A stretch of 64,000 nt of DNA from Nematopogon swammerdamellus (GCA_946902875.1 OX336340.1:11795566-11859565); one strand, 5' to 3'; counted from the stretch's first letter, positions 23,470 to 35,378 are shown. Made by a program: numbers and translations. Notes: generated by a model from the sequence alone, not told the origin.

Positions 23470-24262
23470 TACAGGTGTTCGGCACATCGACCGACATAAT
23501 TAACATAACATAAACCGAAACGTGAAGCATGCGCGGGAAATTTAGAGTGGCCACTCGCTAGTCCCGGCCTCGATTAATACCCTCCTCTACTGCCGATGGG
23601 CCCGGATATGTTCGGTGAAGCCATCGCAAGCTTAGATCCACACCCTCCTTCATCATACATAGTGAATTATTTGTATGACATGTGGTATACGGTATATGTA
23701 CCGTTGGAAAGGGCGTCAATTAGCGAACTTTTTAAAATAAAATGAAGCTATCAATTGCTCAGATTTTTTTTAATGAATTAAGAAATTAAGATTCTGTCAC
23801 ATTTTTACTCGTTCTCGGGACTTTGGGAGGTCATAAAACCTTTTCATGGTATTAACTTCATCAAATAATATTTTTTCTAAAACAAGGATACATCGTAAAA
23901 TTCAGTTAATTTTATTTCGTGTTGATAAAATCATAAACGAAAAAGTTACAAGGGTTTAAAGCTGGGATTTTGGTAATTTTCAAAAATAAAGAAAAAAAAA
24001 ATCGTATCTCGATATCACGTGACATCTGACAAAAGGTATATCATAAAATCCAATAAATTTTATTTCATGCTGATACAATCATAAACAAAAAAGTTACCAA
24101 GGGTTTAAAGTTGGGATTTTGGTAATTTTACAAAATAAAGAAAAAAAATGGTATCTCGATACCACGTGACATCTGACAAAAGGTATCATGGGTCAAAAGG
24201 TTGCAAATGACCCCACTTACCTACAAAAAAATTTTGTCTGTCGATGTGCCGAACATCCTGTA
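23470..24262. mobile_element. Terminal-inverted-repeat element with internal tandem duplication
   Basis: Left end TACAGGTGTTCGGCACATCG and right end with complement CGATGTGCCGAACATCCTGTA; about 27 bp match with few differences. Inside, a ~147-bp unit is present twice in tandem (about 23890-24190), each ending near ACGTGACATCTGACAAAAGG. No coding frame. Confidence 0.75.
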
Positions 24263-24270
24263 GGTATATA

Positions 24271-24692
24271 TATAAGGTGCTTCGTTATTAATGTCAAAAA
24301 TTTCGCGAGGGTTACATACACACTCAAATAACCACTTTACGTAAGAAAAAAACATATGTTTATAGGAGCATTTCTTCTCCTAACAAAAAAATAAAATCAA
24401 ATAAGTAGCTGTAAAAACCAATCATAGTGACCTTGTGACTTACTTACAACAAACAGCTGTTCTGCGTTTGAACATAGTACGGTCATTGACCCCATACAAT
24501 ACAAGTTACCTACTGTTACACACAGGTTAATGTTTAGGTAGCAAACATGTTTTGTTAAATTTCTCGAAAAGTAATGCTAAAAGTAATGTAAAAGTAAAAC
24601 TAAAAACCTATAATTTTTTTGCGTAACGTGTTTATATGAGTGTCTATGTAACCCTCCCGAAATTTTTGACATAAATAACGAAGCACCTTATA
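24271..24692. mobile_element. MITE with ~55-bp terminal inverted repeats
   Basis: Starts TATAAGGTGCTTCGTTATTA and ends in the complement; the match continues through TCAAAAATTTCG and GAGGGTTACATA. Short TATA flanks suggest a TA-type target. It sits directly against the preceding element. Confidence 0.8.
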
Positions 24693-25327
24693 TAGGGATA
24701 TAAAAATTATTATAAAATATTATAAGAGATTATTTCCATACATTTGTTTATTTTACCATAAAGATACAATATTCAAGAGGGTTCATCATCAACAAAAACA
24801 TGTACTTATTTATTAGATATGTTGGCAACCCATTAACAAATAAAGACAAAAATGTAAATGAGAATCTTGTATGTATGTATTTGACCTCGTTAGGCATATT
24901 GCTGTTGATACATAGATTAATTTAGTGAGGTAAAAAATGATTCATATAAAAACGCCAGTTTTGTGAAACAATACATTATACCTAATAATATTGATGTTGC
25001 AATATTCTTGCGTTTCATTTAAACTACGAATCAGTTTCAGCCACAGATCAGAGAAGTATTAGCGAGATATGTGATGACGCCCGCTCACAGTCGGAACCGC
25101 TGTGGCAAGTTTTCTATCGCACACAAACACAATTCACACGGACGCGTCCGTACGTGCATACAACTACATTCACACTAGCCAATCCCGCGCGTCCTATCCA
25201 CGTGCGTGAACGCACACATCGACGTATCGACGCGTGTGTCTTGTCGTGTCCGTGAATAAACTAACTAGGGATTGACCAGTCGACATTCCATCCAGGTCCA
25301 TCCAGGTCCATCCAGATCCATCTGTAT
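24693..25327. other. Intergenic sequence with a GC-rich patch and a 12-bp tandem repeat
   Basis: A CpG-rich stretch lies at 25075-25255. At about 25286-25325 a TCCATCCAGG-type unit is repeated about four times, leading into the 100-bp tandem array. No gene seen. Confidence 0.45.
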
Positions 25328-25650
25328 GAGTTATGACCAAAACAAAAGTTCACGTGACAGATGGATAGATCTCACCGAGACCTGAAGTTTGAGTACCAAC
25401 ACGATGGGTCTAGCACCAGTGGTTCTCGAGTTATGGCCAAAACAAAAGTTTATGTGACAGATGGATAGATCTCACCGAGACCTGAAGTTTGAGTACCAAC
25501 ACGATGGGTCTAGCACCAGTGGTTCTCGAGTTATGACCAAAACAAAAGTTCATGTGACAGATGGATAGATCACACCGAGACCTGAAGTTTGAGTACCAAC
25601 ACGATGGGTCTAGCACCAGTGGTTCTCGAATTATGATATGACCAAAACAA
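25328..25650. repeat. Tandem repeat, ~100-bp unit, just over three copies
   Basis: GAGTTATGACCAAAACAAAAG recurs at 25328, 25428, 25528 and (as GAATTATG) 25628. Units include GATGGATAGATC and ACACGATGGGTCTAGCACC. No spacers or Cas genes, so it is not CRISPR. Confidence 0.9.
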
Positions 25651-25660
25651 AAGTTCATGA

Positions 25661-25990
25661 CGAATTTTCGTCAAAAAATCCTAAGCCTTCTAGTTCTTTT
25701 AAATGCCGGGTATGAAATTTTGCGGGCAATGTCCGCGGTCCTCGCAACACTTCTGCTCCAGTCCTCCCGGCCTTCAGCGGTACGGAACCACTGTTTTTCG
25801 CCGACGTACTTAATGTCGTCGTCCCATCGGGCGGGTGGTCTTCCCACTTTCCGTTTCCCTGTCCACGGCCGCCAGTGTAGGACACGGATACTCCAAAGGT
25901 CGTCAACTTTTCGGCTGACGTGCCCAGCCCAATGCCACCTCAGCTTAGCCACCCGGTGTCCAATATCGACTACATTGGTGCGTCGGCGGA
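25661..25990 (-). mobile_element. RTE-type LINE 3'-terminal coding fragment, frameshifted
   Basis: On the minus strand the frames read LRWHWAGHVSRKVDDLWSIR and then GKRKVGRPPARWDDDIKYV, the conserved C-terminal region of RTE-clade reverse transcriptases. It is split over two frames and truncated on both sides. Confidence 0.85.
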
Positions 25991-26514
25991 TATATTAATT
26001 AATTGATTTATTTATTTTATGTTTATATTTTATATTCAGGGATAAAATTACTACGTACATCAAATATTTAAATAATAGGAAATTAAACTAAAACATTTCA
26101 TATATATTTCATAGACTTAAGTACCGAATACTGCACAATACTGTATCGATACATTTAATGCACGGTTACAGCACTATGCATGGAACAAGGGAGCACGGAG
26201 ACATAATTTTAAAAAAATCTTTAAAAATATAATTAAGACATTTACAGTATATTTACCGATGATACGTTACTCCATTGTTCTTCCAGTTTACTTTCACAGT
26301 TCGGTTTTTACATGTTTTCACGCAACAGACCGTCATTTTGGGAAAAACATTCCATATGTCGCGCGTGCCTCGGTCGACGATGCACTGTCGGTCGGATCGC
26401 GAGCGCACGACGCGTATGGTCACAAACTGACCATATAGCCGCCACGCGCGCCCGCCTCCTTCACACTTCTAGCTATTACTTAGGATTTCTGTGGTTTCAG
26501 CATTTACTTTATTA
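25991..26514. other. Intergenic sequence, no gene seen
   Basis: A/T-rich, with a CpG-rich block at about 26330-26460 whose open frame resembles no known family. Confidence 0.4.
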
Positions 26515-27820
26515 GGCCAGTCATATCGAACATTAAAATCGCAAACAGCTAACGGCTAGTTCTGATTTTTTAATATGTTGTTAGGACCTCTACCAGTAGT
26601 GTATATCTAAGTTTGCAGCTTCGAAAGGCCTGTGCTAACTTTGCAGCACTCGAAAAACCGCGAAATTTTCGCACTTTTTTTGGTATTTTCAATGTTTAAG
26701 TCATAATAAACTATGCATTTTTTATAAAATATTTTCTTTTTCTTTTCTTAAAGTAGACTAAAATTTCTACAATTTGAGATCAGAACCAGCTCTGTAGGTT
26801 AAATACTTACCGAGATACAGCTCTCCAAAAATTGATAATTTTTTCCAAAAAAGTGAAATTTTAAGATTTCGTCAATTTTCGACCGCGATATCGGGGAAAA
26901 TACTCATTTACGGGTAAAATTATAAGAAAAGATGTTGTAGCAAATGTAATTAGCTTTAATTTAAGCAAAGAACGATGTCTGTAGATCATAATAGTTTACT
27001 CACAAATCGTAAAAAACCAAAAAATGGAAAAACAGAATTTTTCGCAAATTTGCTCTGTTTAGTTCTCACAATGGTTTGAAAGGAAAAACCATGTAAATCC
27101 ACAAGAAATATACATTTAAACTATTAACATTGATTGAAATTGCTATAATTTGATATCAGAACCAGCTCTGTAGGACAATTTTTTCCAAAAAAGTGAAATT
27201 TTAAGATTTGGTCAATTTCGACCCCGATATCAGGGAAAATACTCATTTTACGGGTGAAATTATAAGAAAAGATGTTGTAGCAAATGTAATTAGCTTTAAT
27301 TTAAGCAAAGAACGACGTCTGTAGACCTTATAGTTTACTCATAAATCTTAAAAAAAAAATGGAAAAACTACCTTTTTCGCAAATTTGCTCTGTTTAGTTC
27401 TCGCAATGGTTTAAAAGGAAAAACCATGTACATCCACAAGAAATATGTATTAAACTATTAATATTGATTCAAATTGCTACAATTTGATATCAGAACCAGC
27501 TCTGTAAGTTCAATACGTACTTACCGAGATACAGCTCTCCAAAGATTGACCATTTTTTCCAAAAAAGTGAAACTTAGTCTACTTTAAAAAAGTATAGAAA
27601 ATATTTTATAAAGAACGCATAGTTTAGGAGTTATATTGAAAATACCAAAAAAAGTAAGAAAATTTAGCTGTTTTTCGAGTGCTGCGAAATTAGCACAGGT
27701 CTTTCGAAGCTGCAAACTTGAATATACACTACTGGTAGTGGTCCTAACAACATATTAAAAAATCAGAACTAGCCGTTAGTTTGCGATTTTAGCGATTTTT
27801 AGTGTCAGATATGACTGGCC
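26515..27820. mobile_element. TA-flanked fold-back element, family A, copy 2
   Basis: The same ends as 1751-3509 (GGCCAGTCATAT and complement) with TA on both sides (26513-26514, 27821-27822). The left arm keeps two tandem subunits, with CGATATCGGGG-type palindromes in slightly mutated form. The right arm is shortened. No coding capacity. Confidence 0.85.
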
Positions 27821-27880
27821 TATATTTCCCTCTCCTGATGTTAAATGATGAAATATTGTGGGCACTGTGGGTGTTTTGGC

Positions 27881-28165
27881 CAGGGTTGCCAGATGTCCAG
27901 TTTTAGAGCGGACAGTTGGCGTCCGGTCTCAAAAATAATGAAAAACTGGACATTCAAACATCCGGTTTTCTTCATATAACGCAAATATTTATCTTGTTCA
28001 GAACATTTTAATACTCTCAATAAATTGCTGACCGCCTTTTATTTATTAAAAGATAATAAAACATTTTGTTCCTGAATCCTCCCTTAGGTTTTTTTTTGAA
28101 CATTTATACTTGAAAAATCAATGAAAAATGTCTGGTTTTTTCAACTGAACCATCTGGCAACCCTG
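27881..28165. mobile_element. hAT-like MITE
   Basis: Ends CAGGGTTGCCAGATGTCC and CATCTGGCAACCCTG. Exact 8-bp flanks GTTTTGGC at 27873-27880 and 28166-28173. Confidence 0.88.
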
Positions 28166-28237
28166 GTTTTGGCACACGTCATACTAAAATTATTACCATA
28201 TATTGAATTCAATCTTCTATTATTTATTACCTGTAGG

Positions 28238-28676
28238 TAGGGTTGCCAGACGTCTGGATTTGTCCGGACATGTCTGGCTTTTTGCCTCCCGTCCGGGTTG
28301 CGCCCGGAATTCAGATTTGTCCGGACTTTTGTTCCTATTATGCACATTACGCGTAAATGGCTACTAAGCTACTACGCGCTGCGCGTAGTAGGTATTACTA
28401 TGTACTATGTATACAATTTATAAATACCTAATCCCAAAATGTATGGGGAAAAAATTATTTTTTTTTCTAATTAAAAAGTCGTAGAACAAAAGTTCTGTTT
28501 CATATACATAATCACCCCCTTTCGGATTTTGTGGTTGAGGTTGCAACATCCTGTATAATGCACATTTGATATTTTGTAGTACAAAGGTCACGAATCATGT
28601 CCGGACTTTTTTTCGAAAGTCAGGACTTTTCCCCTATTATGGTCAGAATTTTTTAATTTTTCACCTGGCAACCCTA
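28238..28676. mobile_element. hAT-like MITE, related to 27881-28165
   Basis: Ends TAGGGTTGCCAG and CTGGCAACCCTA. 8-bp flanks CCTGTAGG and CCTATAGG (7 of 8). Same terminal sequence as its neighbour 72 bp away. Confidence 0.8.
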
Positions 28677-29128
28677 CCTATAGGTACTTACAAGAAAAAC
28701 ATTTTTTTAAATATTTCTTGGACACAATATTCTTTATTGTTAAAATATATAGATTTAAAATGCAATGATTTAAATTACGACAGCAACTGAAATATAAGGG
28801 TTGAAGTCACAGTTACTAAAATATCTTAGAATTTTGATAGCTCTGAATGAGGATCAACGCGGTTTTTAGTTTTGAATGTAGTATTTAAGTCCATGAAAAA
28901 TCCAAAACATTGGTATAATTATTTTTGTCGTACGACCAAAAATGAGCTAGTAGCAATCAAATGAATGCGCCGATCTCGACTAGTCGCGGCGCGAAGTGCG
29001 TGACGTCACTGAGACCCACACCGCTCCGCACCGCCAGGAAGCGGTAAGGCGCGCAGTGTTTATGTTTGGTTAATTTGTGTTTAAAACAAATTAAGTGTCC
29101 GATTTGTGCCTGGTTTTACTTTTTCACA
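28677..29128. other. Sequence upstream of the THAP exon, possibly its promoter
   Basis: Contains a short GC-rich stretch (28970-29045, GCGCCGATCTCG...CACACCGCTCCGCACC) just before the THAP start codon. No other feature. Confidence 0.3.
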
Positions 29129-29450
29129 ATGTATAAATATTGTATTGTGCCGAAATGTACAAATACGTCTATCAAAACGCCAGAGAAACTATTTTTAAAC
29201 GGTTTTTTTTAGCTTGACCCCTTGTTTGTTTTTTAAAATCTTGCGACAACTTTTTCAACTACTTCTACTGAACCAATTCTTATGAAACTTTGCACACACA
29301 TTGAGTTCCCGCGACAATACAATGCACAGTGTCAAATATGACCATAAAATCGGACACATCCTTTTTATTCCAGAAATTTATAGATTTAGTTATTTAAAAT
29401 GCTAGAGTAAAACTCCCCCGCCTCTGCGACTTTTAGTTTAGGACATTGAT
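29129..29450 (+). pseudogene. THAP-domain first-exon fragment of a THAP-bearing element (THAP-3), copy 1
   Basis: The ATG at 29129 opens MYKYCIVPKCTNTSIKTPEK, a THAP zinc-finger start (C-x4-C spacing after the initial Met-aromatic-Lys). The frame ends within about 25 codons in a T-run, so the exon is broken. Downstream, 29315-29445 matches the reverse complement of 36480-36605. Both loci also carry the same THAP exon (37623-37684), so they are copies of one element. THAP domains are C2CH zinc DNA-binding modules found in P-type transposases and in host proteins. Confidence 0.7.
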
Positions 29451-30065
29451 TTTATAACCCTGTCGGGACAGATAGACCACTCCATATAACAAATTTGGTA
29501 ACGTTGTAAATCGTAAAACCAACAGAGGGCGTTAATAATTTTTCTTGATGTTGTCGTAAAACAAACAGGTGGCGTTAATGTTTGTTAATACTTCTATACT
29601 AAGGGCGCTATCTAGTTGAAATACAACATGTATCTAGGTACCTTTAATTGTCACTAGGCTGTAGAATTACTGCTACTAGACAAAAGATGGCGCTTTCATT
29701 TATATTTATAAAGAACATTATTTATGTAAATTCCAAAATTTTTAATTATATTTGAATAATAAAATTATGACAATTTACAATTAAACTAACACTTCTTATC
29801 AAATTAAATAAAATAAAAAAATGTTTTGAAAATTATTTGGTATACGGAACAAAATATTATTATGATTGTAATTTCCTGTTTGTGCGCTTTTAATAGATAG
29901 ATCCACACAGAGCACGGAATACCCCCGCGCGCGCGCGCGCGGTATTCCGTGCTCTGTGGATAGAACGTATTTATTTAGTTGAACAGTTAAACAAATACTC
30001 GTCACTCTTCATTCTAATAATGTCAGCATTGTATGTAAAAAAAAAAATATGAAAACTGCCTTAAA
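29451..30065. other. Intergenic, with a CG-repeat hairpin
   Basis: At 29902-29960 arms of about 20 bp (CACAGAGCACGGAATACC and complement) enclose a (CG)n run. No gene seen. Confidence 0.5.
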
Positions 30066-30236
30066 AAATTTATGAAATTAAAAAAATCGAACCCTAGAGT
30101 TGAAGGCGGTGCTAAAGAAGGCTACACAAATCACAAAGGATATCATCCACGCATGTTTTCTTTCATGTATCATTTTTGCTTGCTTTAGCACCGCCTTCAA
30201 CTCTAGGGTTCGATTTTTTTTATTTCATACATTTTT
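30066..30236. repeat. Inverted repeat with ~50-bp arms
   Basis: ATCGAACCCTAGAGTTGAAG and GCGGTGCTAAAG in the left arm recur as complement on the right (30182-30236), with a ~65-base loop. Probably a small MITE. Confidence 0.8.
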
Positions 30237-31122
30237 GAAGGCGGTTTTTATATATTTTTTTAAATAGTTTTTTATTTCACAGTTTTTTTTGGAATTTTTT
30301 GCTATTAATGTACTCGGCGGAATCGCTCGACCTTCGGCCTCGCGATTCCGCCTCGCTTTCCAATCTGATCTCGACCAAATTAAAATGGAACCACGTCATG
30401 GTTATCCCCTTTCAAACAAAAAAAAAGAATTTTCAAAATCGGCCCACAATAATTGACGGAGTAATCGCGTAACAAACATCCAAAAAAAGAAAACATACCG
30501 TCGAATTGAGAATCTCCTAGGTCTAAAGTAAATTGCTCGTGATGACAAATTCAACGAGCCCAAACACGATGGGTTTATCATGTGTAGTTTAGGAGTTCCT
30601 ATGGCCACCTTCCGTCTCCATCATCAGACCAGCTCGATGGTACTCGTACTCGTATTATAATATATTAAACGCATCTGGCCGGTCGGAAAAGATTTCAAAT
30701 TTAGAATATTCATGAAACAAGGGTCCGAATATGAATGACAATATCGATTCATGTATTTCAATACAATGACAGAGAAAATTTCAAAATATTAGGTACCTAT
30801 TCTACCTATTTAATACTTTTTAGTTCTAGTTTATTTTTTTTAAGTCGGTTTTATATTTTTAAAACAATATTACATAAAAAACAATAATCGAAATCGAATA
30901 ATCGAAATCGGTTGAAGTGGTACAGAATTATTCGCCATGTGTCAAACTGCAAATTGCTGAAAAAGCCCACATCACAAAAGTTTTGCTGAAGGTAACCACA
31001 CACCAATAGTATTTTGTTGCTTTTTCATAAACCGCTCAATCAATTTCAATAAAATTTCAATGGGAGCACCTCTGAAGTATGACCTACCAAACAAAAAAAG
31101 AATTTTCAAAATCAGCCCACAA
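30237..31122. other. Dispersed repeat fragments, no gene
   Basis: Two copies of a repeat with AAAAAAGAATTTTCAAAATC followed by GCCCACAAT occur at about 30385-30455 and 31060-31122. A segment near 30540-30640 resembles parts of the tandem units at 25328 and 36612. Confidence 0.4.
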
Positions 31123-31126
31123 TTAA

Positions 31127-32430
31127 CACGTTGAACGCCATACGACCCACCGGTGGGCCTAGCGTACTTTTCGGTTCGGGCCAAGCCAAACTCATTATAT
31201 CCGTAATTTTCATCAACTTGAGATTTTCATCACAAAGTTTATAAAATGCGGTAATTTGTAAGGAAAATAAAAATTTGCGACTTTTACCGTCTAATTTTCG
31301 AGATATAGCAGAAGGCTCACGGGTGGATCGTGTGGCCTCCTATGAAGGATTTGTATTTTTCTGTTGGCTGGGGCCGCGGGGTCACGCCGCGGCCCACCCG
31401 TTGCGCGCGCGCCGCGGACGCAGCGATCAATCCCGGTCCGGCTGCGTCGACAATTGAGGATGTTTTACGCTTTTCTCGCCAAAAATGATTATTTTGAAGA
31501 TTTCGAGTTAACACAAGAAGCGCTAACGCAGTTAGAAAACATCGAGATAGATCTTCTGAACCGTAGTTTCGGAATAGATTCTATGAAGACGTAGTTCAAC
31601 CAACGAAAAGAAGATGCTGTCGAATTCTTTTGTCGGAGAGTGAGGATAGCGACTATGAAATGCATATAGAAAGACGGAAGAGAATGAAACACACTCTGGA
31701 AAGGAAAGAGGGATTGGCCAGAAAAGTGAGAAGAACATGTCACCAATGTTATGCAAAGAACGTACCAATAATGGGTAGCAAACAGGCTAAAACCAAGTCG
31801 AAAAAAGTATCCACTTATTGCCAAAGCAGCCCAACTAAACCATTCCTTTGTTTGCCTTGTTTTAACATGACTCACGGATAATTCTTTATTGTTTATGGTT
31901 AAACCCTTTGGGGTTAAGATGATTGATTATTTTAAATAATGAAGTGTCATAATGTTGTGATTGTTCAATTTCATAAATATTTTGTTTTGTTCAATTTCAT
32001 AAATTATTTTCGTAATAAATAATGTCTTCTTATTTGGCAATGAAGAAAATTTTATGTTCATTTTTATTTTGACGAATATTTTCTTATTATTTTCTGGTTT
32101 TATTAATTCTATTAATACAAATATTATTTTCTACCTTATCGTTAAGAGCAGCCCTAGCATCGTTACAATTAACTTAATAAAAAACTACAAGTTTCTATTG
32201 GATTTGAAAACCACGCCGTCCGCTTCGACTACAAGGCCATGCGGCTCACTTCCATATTGGCTTTGTAGCTGCGCTCTGTGGCTTGTAGGAAGCGTTTACG
32301 TAGGCCCTCTCACGCGGCTCACCGGTGACCCCCATGCCCTGAATGGTTCAGTAAGGAAAGGCTCACCGGTGAGCGGTGAGCCCCGTGGCCCAAGCGGAAA
32401 TACTGGATTTTTCATGTGGCGTTGAACGTG
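31127..32430 (+). mobile_element. piggyBac-like deletion derivative
   Basis: Ends CACGTTGAACGCCA and TGGCGTTGAACGTG are exact complements. TTAA lies directly outside the left end (31123-31126); the right side has TAAG, a decayed TTAA. Subterminal ACCGGTG-type repeats occur at both ends. It encodes only the terminal parts of a transposase (31364-31594 and 31630-31881). Confidence 0.82.
31630..31881 (+). pseudogene. piggyBac-like transposase remnant: acidic N-terminal tract fused to Cys-rich C-terminus
   Basis: The frame opens with SESEDSDYE, like the acidic leader of piggyBac transposases. It runs straight into RRTCHQCYAKN, then STYCQSS, then FLCLPCFNMTHG and a stop. The C-x2-C...Y-C...P-x-LC-x2-CF-x3-H pattern is the C-terminal zinc-binding domain of the family. 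The ~400-residue catalytic core with its DDD triad is absent. A preceding frame at 31364-31594 may be more of the N-terminus. Confidence 0.72.
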
Positions 32431-32439
32431 TAAGATTGT

Positions 32440-32695
32440 AATTTCCTGTTTGCGGTTTTACTCCGGTCCAAAGAATTTACAAACTCTTTGGTTGTACTTG
32501 GGTTGTACCTAGCTCCGCTTATTTGTTGTTATATCCGCTATAGTAACACATATTCTGTGAAAATTTCAACGGGCTTCCTATTACGGTTCAAGAGATACAG
32601 CCCTCGGATAGACAAACGGACGGACGGACAGACAGACTGCGGAGGCTTAGTAATAGGCTTCCGTACAGGGATACGGAAACCTAAAAATAAGGGGT
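32440..32695 (+). repeat. Widespread insect dispersed repeat
   Basis: Contains TTTGTTGTTATATCCGCTATAG, CTGTGAAAATTTCAACGGGC, TTACGGTTCAAGAGATACAG, a GGACGGACAGACAGAC run and GTACAGGGATACGGAAACC. Also at 37690-37840 and in part at 5340-5420. Confidence 0.7.
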
Positions 32696-32821
32696 GAAAT
32701 AGGGGTGAAAGTTTTTGTATGGGGAATCCATGATTTCTCTAGGTAAGGATATGAAAATTTATTATCTAGTCTTTTGGCACAGATTACTCAATAGTTACTG
32801 CTTTTGGTAAGAAATAATGAA

Positions 32822-33600
32822 TAATGGTCAGGAAGAGGAAGGGGGAGAGAAAAGAAGGGGGAGTGGGTGGGAGGTACGTTTGTCAGCCTGGGTAGCTCAG
32901 TGGTGCAGGCAACCCTGGGCGCGGTCAACACTTGGATGGGTGACCGCTCGACCATTTGAGGCTGACCGTGGTTCGGATTCCACGTAAAACTGTAGCACCC
33001 TTCCCTTCTTACCTTACTAGGGTTGGTACCACCGCACTGAATAAAACGTATGTCGAAACGGCTATGTAAATCAAAGAGATTTGATGTAAATAGTTTTTTC
33101 GTTTTTTTTCGTCCAGTTCAGTATAGCCGGCACGACATGTCCGACATCACGGATGTTGTAGGTGATGTATCCAACCATGTCAGTTTCCATAAAAAAAAGA
33201 AGAAGAGGAGGAGAGGTATGGAGGGAGGAAGGGTTAGTGAATGAGGGTAGGTGTGGGGGAGGGAGGTAGTAGAGGGAACGAGGAGGAATGGATATCGAGG
33301 GAGTGAGAGGTTGAAAGGGGGAAGGGGCGGGGTAAGAGGGGGTTGCGGACAGGATGAGGGGTAGTAGGGGAGGAATGGAATGCGAGGGTGATGGGAAGGA
33401 GGGGCGACATGAGGGGAGGAAGGGAAGTAGGGAGAGAGGGAGGGAATGGGCGAAAGGGAAGGTGGCAAAGAGGGGGTCCGTGAAGGGTGAGGGGAAGGAG
33501 GGGAGGAAGGCGGGATCGAGGAGAGAAGACCGGGAGAGAGGTGAGTGAGAGATGGGCGAGGAAGGAATCCCTTCCTTCCTCCCGAAAAAGATAGAGAATA
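32822..33600 (+). repeat. Purine-rich (polypurine) tract interrupted by a SINE
   Basis: 32822-32877 and 33199-33600 are almost entirely A and G on the plus strand (GAGGGAGGAAGG-type). The SINE at 32882-33198 separates them. The Pro/Ser-rich minus-strand frames here are the complement of this tract and not proteins. Confidence 0.85.
32882..33198 (+). mobile_element. SINE family 1, tRNA/5S-headed
   Basis: Starts GTCAGCCTGGGTAGCTCAGTGG, keeps the 5S-like CAACACTTGGATGGGTGACCG, and ends CAGTTTCCAT(A)n. A ~20-bp internal gap relative to 20711-21085. Confidence 0.85.
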
Positions 33601-34232
33601 TAAGAGAAGCGATGGTTTATTATCAATTTTGCATTTAAATCAGATTTACTATTTTTTTATTTTATTCGTTGTCGTGTCGTCGTCGGTAAAATCTACAATT
33701 TTACAATTTTATATAAAATATCATTGACTTATATATTCTGTAAAGCTTATCACAAATACATTAAACCCACCCTCTTTTAATCTCTTTGGTATAACACCAC
33801 CAGCAGCATCGTAGATGGAAAATATAGCCCTGGACCAATGACGTATCATCTTTGCCCTGGACTCAACTTTTTTTAATTCGGTGCCTGGACTCCCTACTTC
33901 ATACTCAAAGACATTTTGTTCATACTTCAACTATTACTAAAACGAGACACCGCGATTATGGTAGTGTGCGTATCGCGTGAATACAGAACCGACCGTCTCA
34001 AGAGATCGCATCGATATTGTGTCATCCTTTTTCCACGCGCAGTAACCCGTATCGCTTGCCTGCACGCTCCACGCAAACATTTGCGTGTTCCAAAACAAGC
34101 GAACGTCGCGCGTCGATCGATAAATTACCGCAACGGCTAAAAACTATGGAGGTGGCTTTTTACTTTCGAGCGACTGTAAGGAGAAAGGAAGTATTGTGAT
34201 CGTCCAAAATGTCGAAGTTGAGAATGCGACTG
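33601..34232. other. Intergenic, with a mildly GC-rich segment
   Basis: A minus-strand 69-codon frame (33721-33930) resembles no family I recognise. 33990-34200 is CpG-richer and could be a promoter, leading to an ATG at about 34209 that is cut off by the SINE at 34233. Confidence 0.3.
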
Positions 34233-34560
34233 ATTTTTTTTTTTTTTTATTGAAACTGTCACGGTTGGCTACATCACCTACAACATCCGTGATGTCAGCC
34301 CATAACACCGGGTGAACTTGGTGCCACGTCAGTGCTTCCCTTCGGTCGTGCCGACTACACTGAACTGGACGGAAAACACAAACTATTTACATAGCCGTTT
34401 GGACCGACCTTTCATTCAGTGCGGTGGTACCAACCCGGGCGGGTTAAACCCTACCACCTAGTAATATAAGAAGGGGGTCATATCACTTAGTCGCCTTTTA
34501 CGACATACACGGGGAGAGATGCAGTGGGGCTATTCTTTTAAAGTACCGGCCCCACACAGT
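34233..34560 (-). mobile_element. Repeat with SINE-1 tail and GTGTGGGGCCGG head
   Basis: In reverse complement it starts GTGTGGGGCCGGTACTTTAA and passes through ATGTCGTAAAAGGCGACTAA. It then joins the same body and 3' tail as SINE family 1 and ends in poly(A). This is a second head on a shared tail. Confidence 0.8.
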
Positions 34561-34616
34561 ACAGATTTGGGCTATATATCTGTCAACGATCCCAAAAAAG
34601 TGGTTTTGAGAAACAT

Positions 34617-34640
34617 GTATGTGTGTGTGTGTGTGTGTCC
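34617..34640 (+). repeat. (TG)n microsatellite
   Basis: About eleven TG units in a row. Confidence 0.9.
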
Positions 34641-35378
34641 GTCCAGCGACCTTGTGCCTAAACTGCTCAACCGATTTCGTTCAAAATTCGTATTTAGTAG
34701 TTTGAAATGATAATCTAGGGGTACCTTTTTTAGTTTTTTTTAATTAAAAAAAATAAGGGTAGCTGTTATACAAATTATTTCGTTGAGGTCGATTTTCTTA
34801 TAAATGGCTAACGATTTTTATTATTATTATTATATTTAATCCATCGTGTTTGTTTCCGTTTTCAAAGGTGGTGAGGTAAAAAAATATAATTTTAAAGAAG
34901 GTATCTCCACTTTATCCTAACCGCACGCGCGTATTTGAATTGCACGCAGGTTTGGTTGGTGGGTATTTTGGTATTTGGCAACTAAAAATATAATAAGAAA
35001 TAGGCATGCCATCTATAGACAAATAGGACAACTTAACTTTGGTCTGACATCTATGATGCAGAAGCGGCGAAATTATACATTTTATCCGCCAAGCTCACGG
35101 ACTGACAAAACATGAAAATATTTATTGGAAAAATTATGAAAACCTTAAAATACACTATTTTGAAATTTCTACTTAATATAAAATAATCTTTAAATTTAAC
35201 TATGCTGTTCCCACTTAGCATCGTTCTATAATTAGCAGATTTAAAAATATAATAATTATTTAATTCAAATTCGATACTCCTGGCGCCATCTTAGGACATA
35301 ATTGAAGACTAATTTCATGTTACCTTTAAAACATCGCTGACGGTACATCTGACTCCCCCTATAAAATCAATGGTTTAG
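34641..35378. other. Intergenic A/T-rich sequence
   Basis: No gene or bounded element recognised. Confidence 0.4.

Noticed and set aside
25328..25650. Regular ~100-bp direct repeats (and the 130-bp array at 36612)
   Set aside because: Not CRISPR: the repeated unit is the whole period with no unique spacers, the genome is eukaryotic, and no Cas-like gene is present.
33118..33626. Two long Pro/Ser/Leu-rich minus-strand frames
   Set aside because: They are the complement of the polypurine tract; composition alone keeps the frame open.
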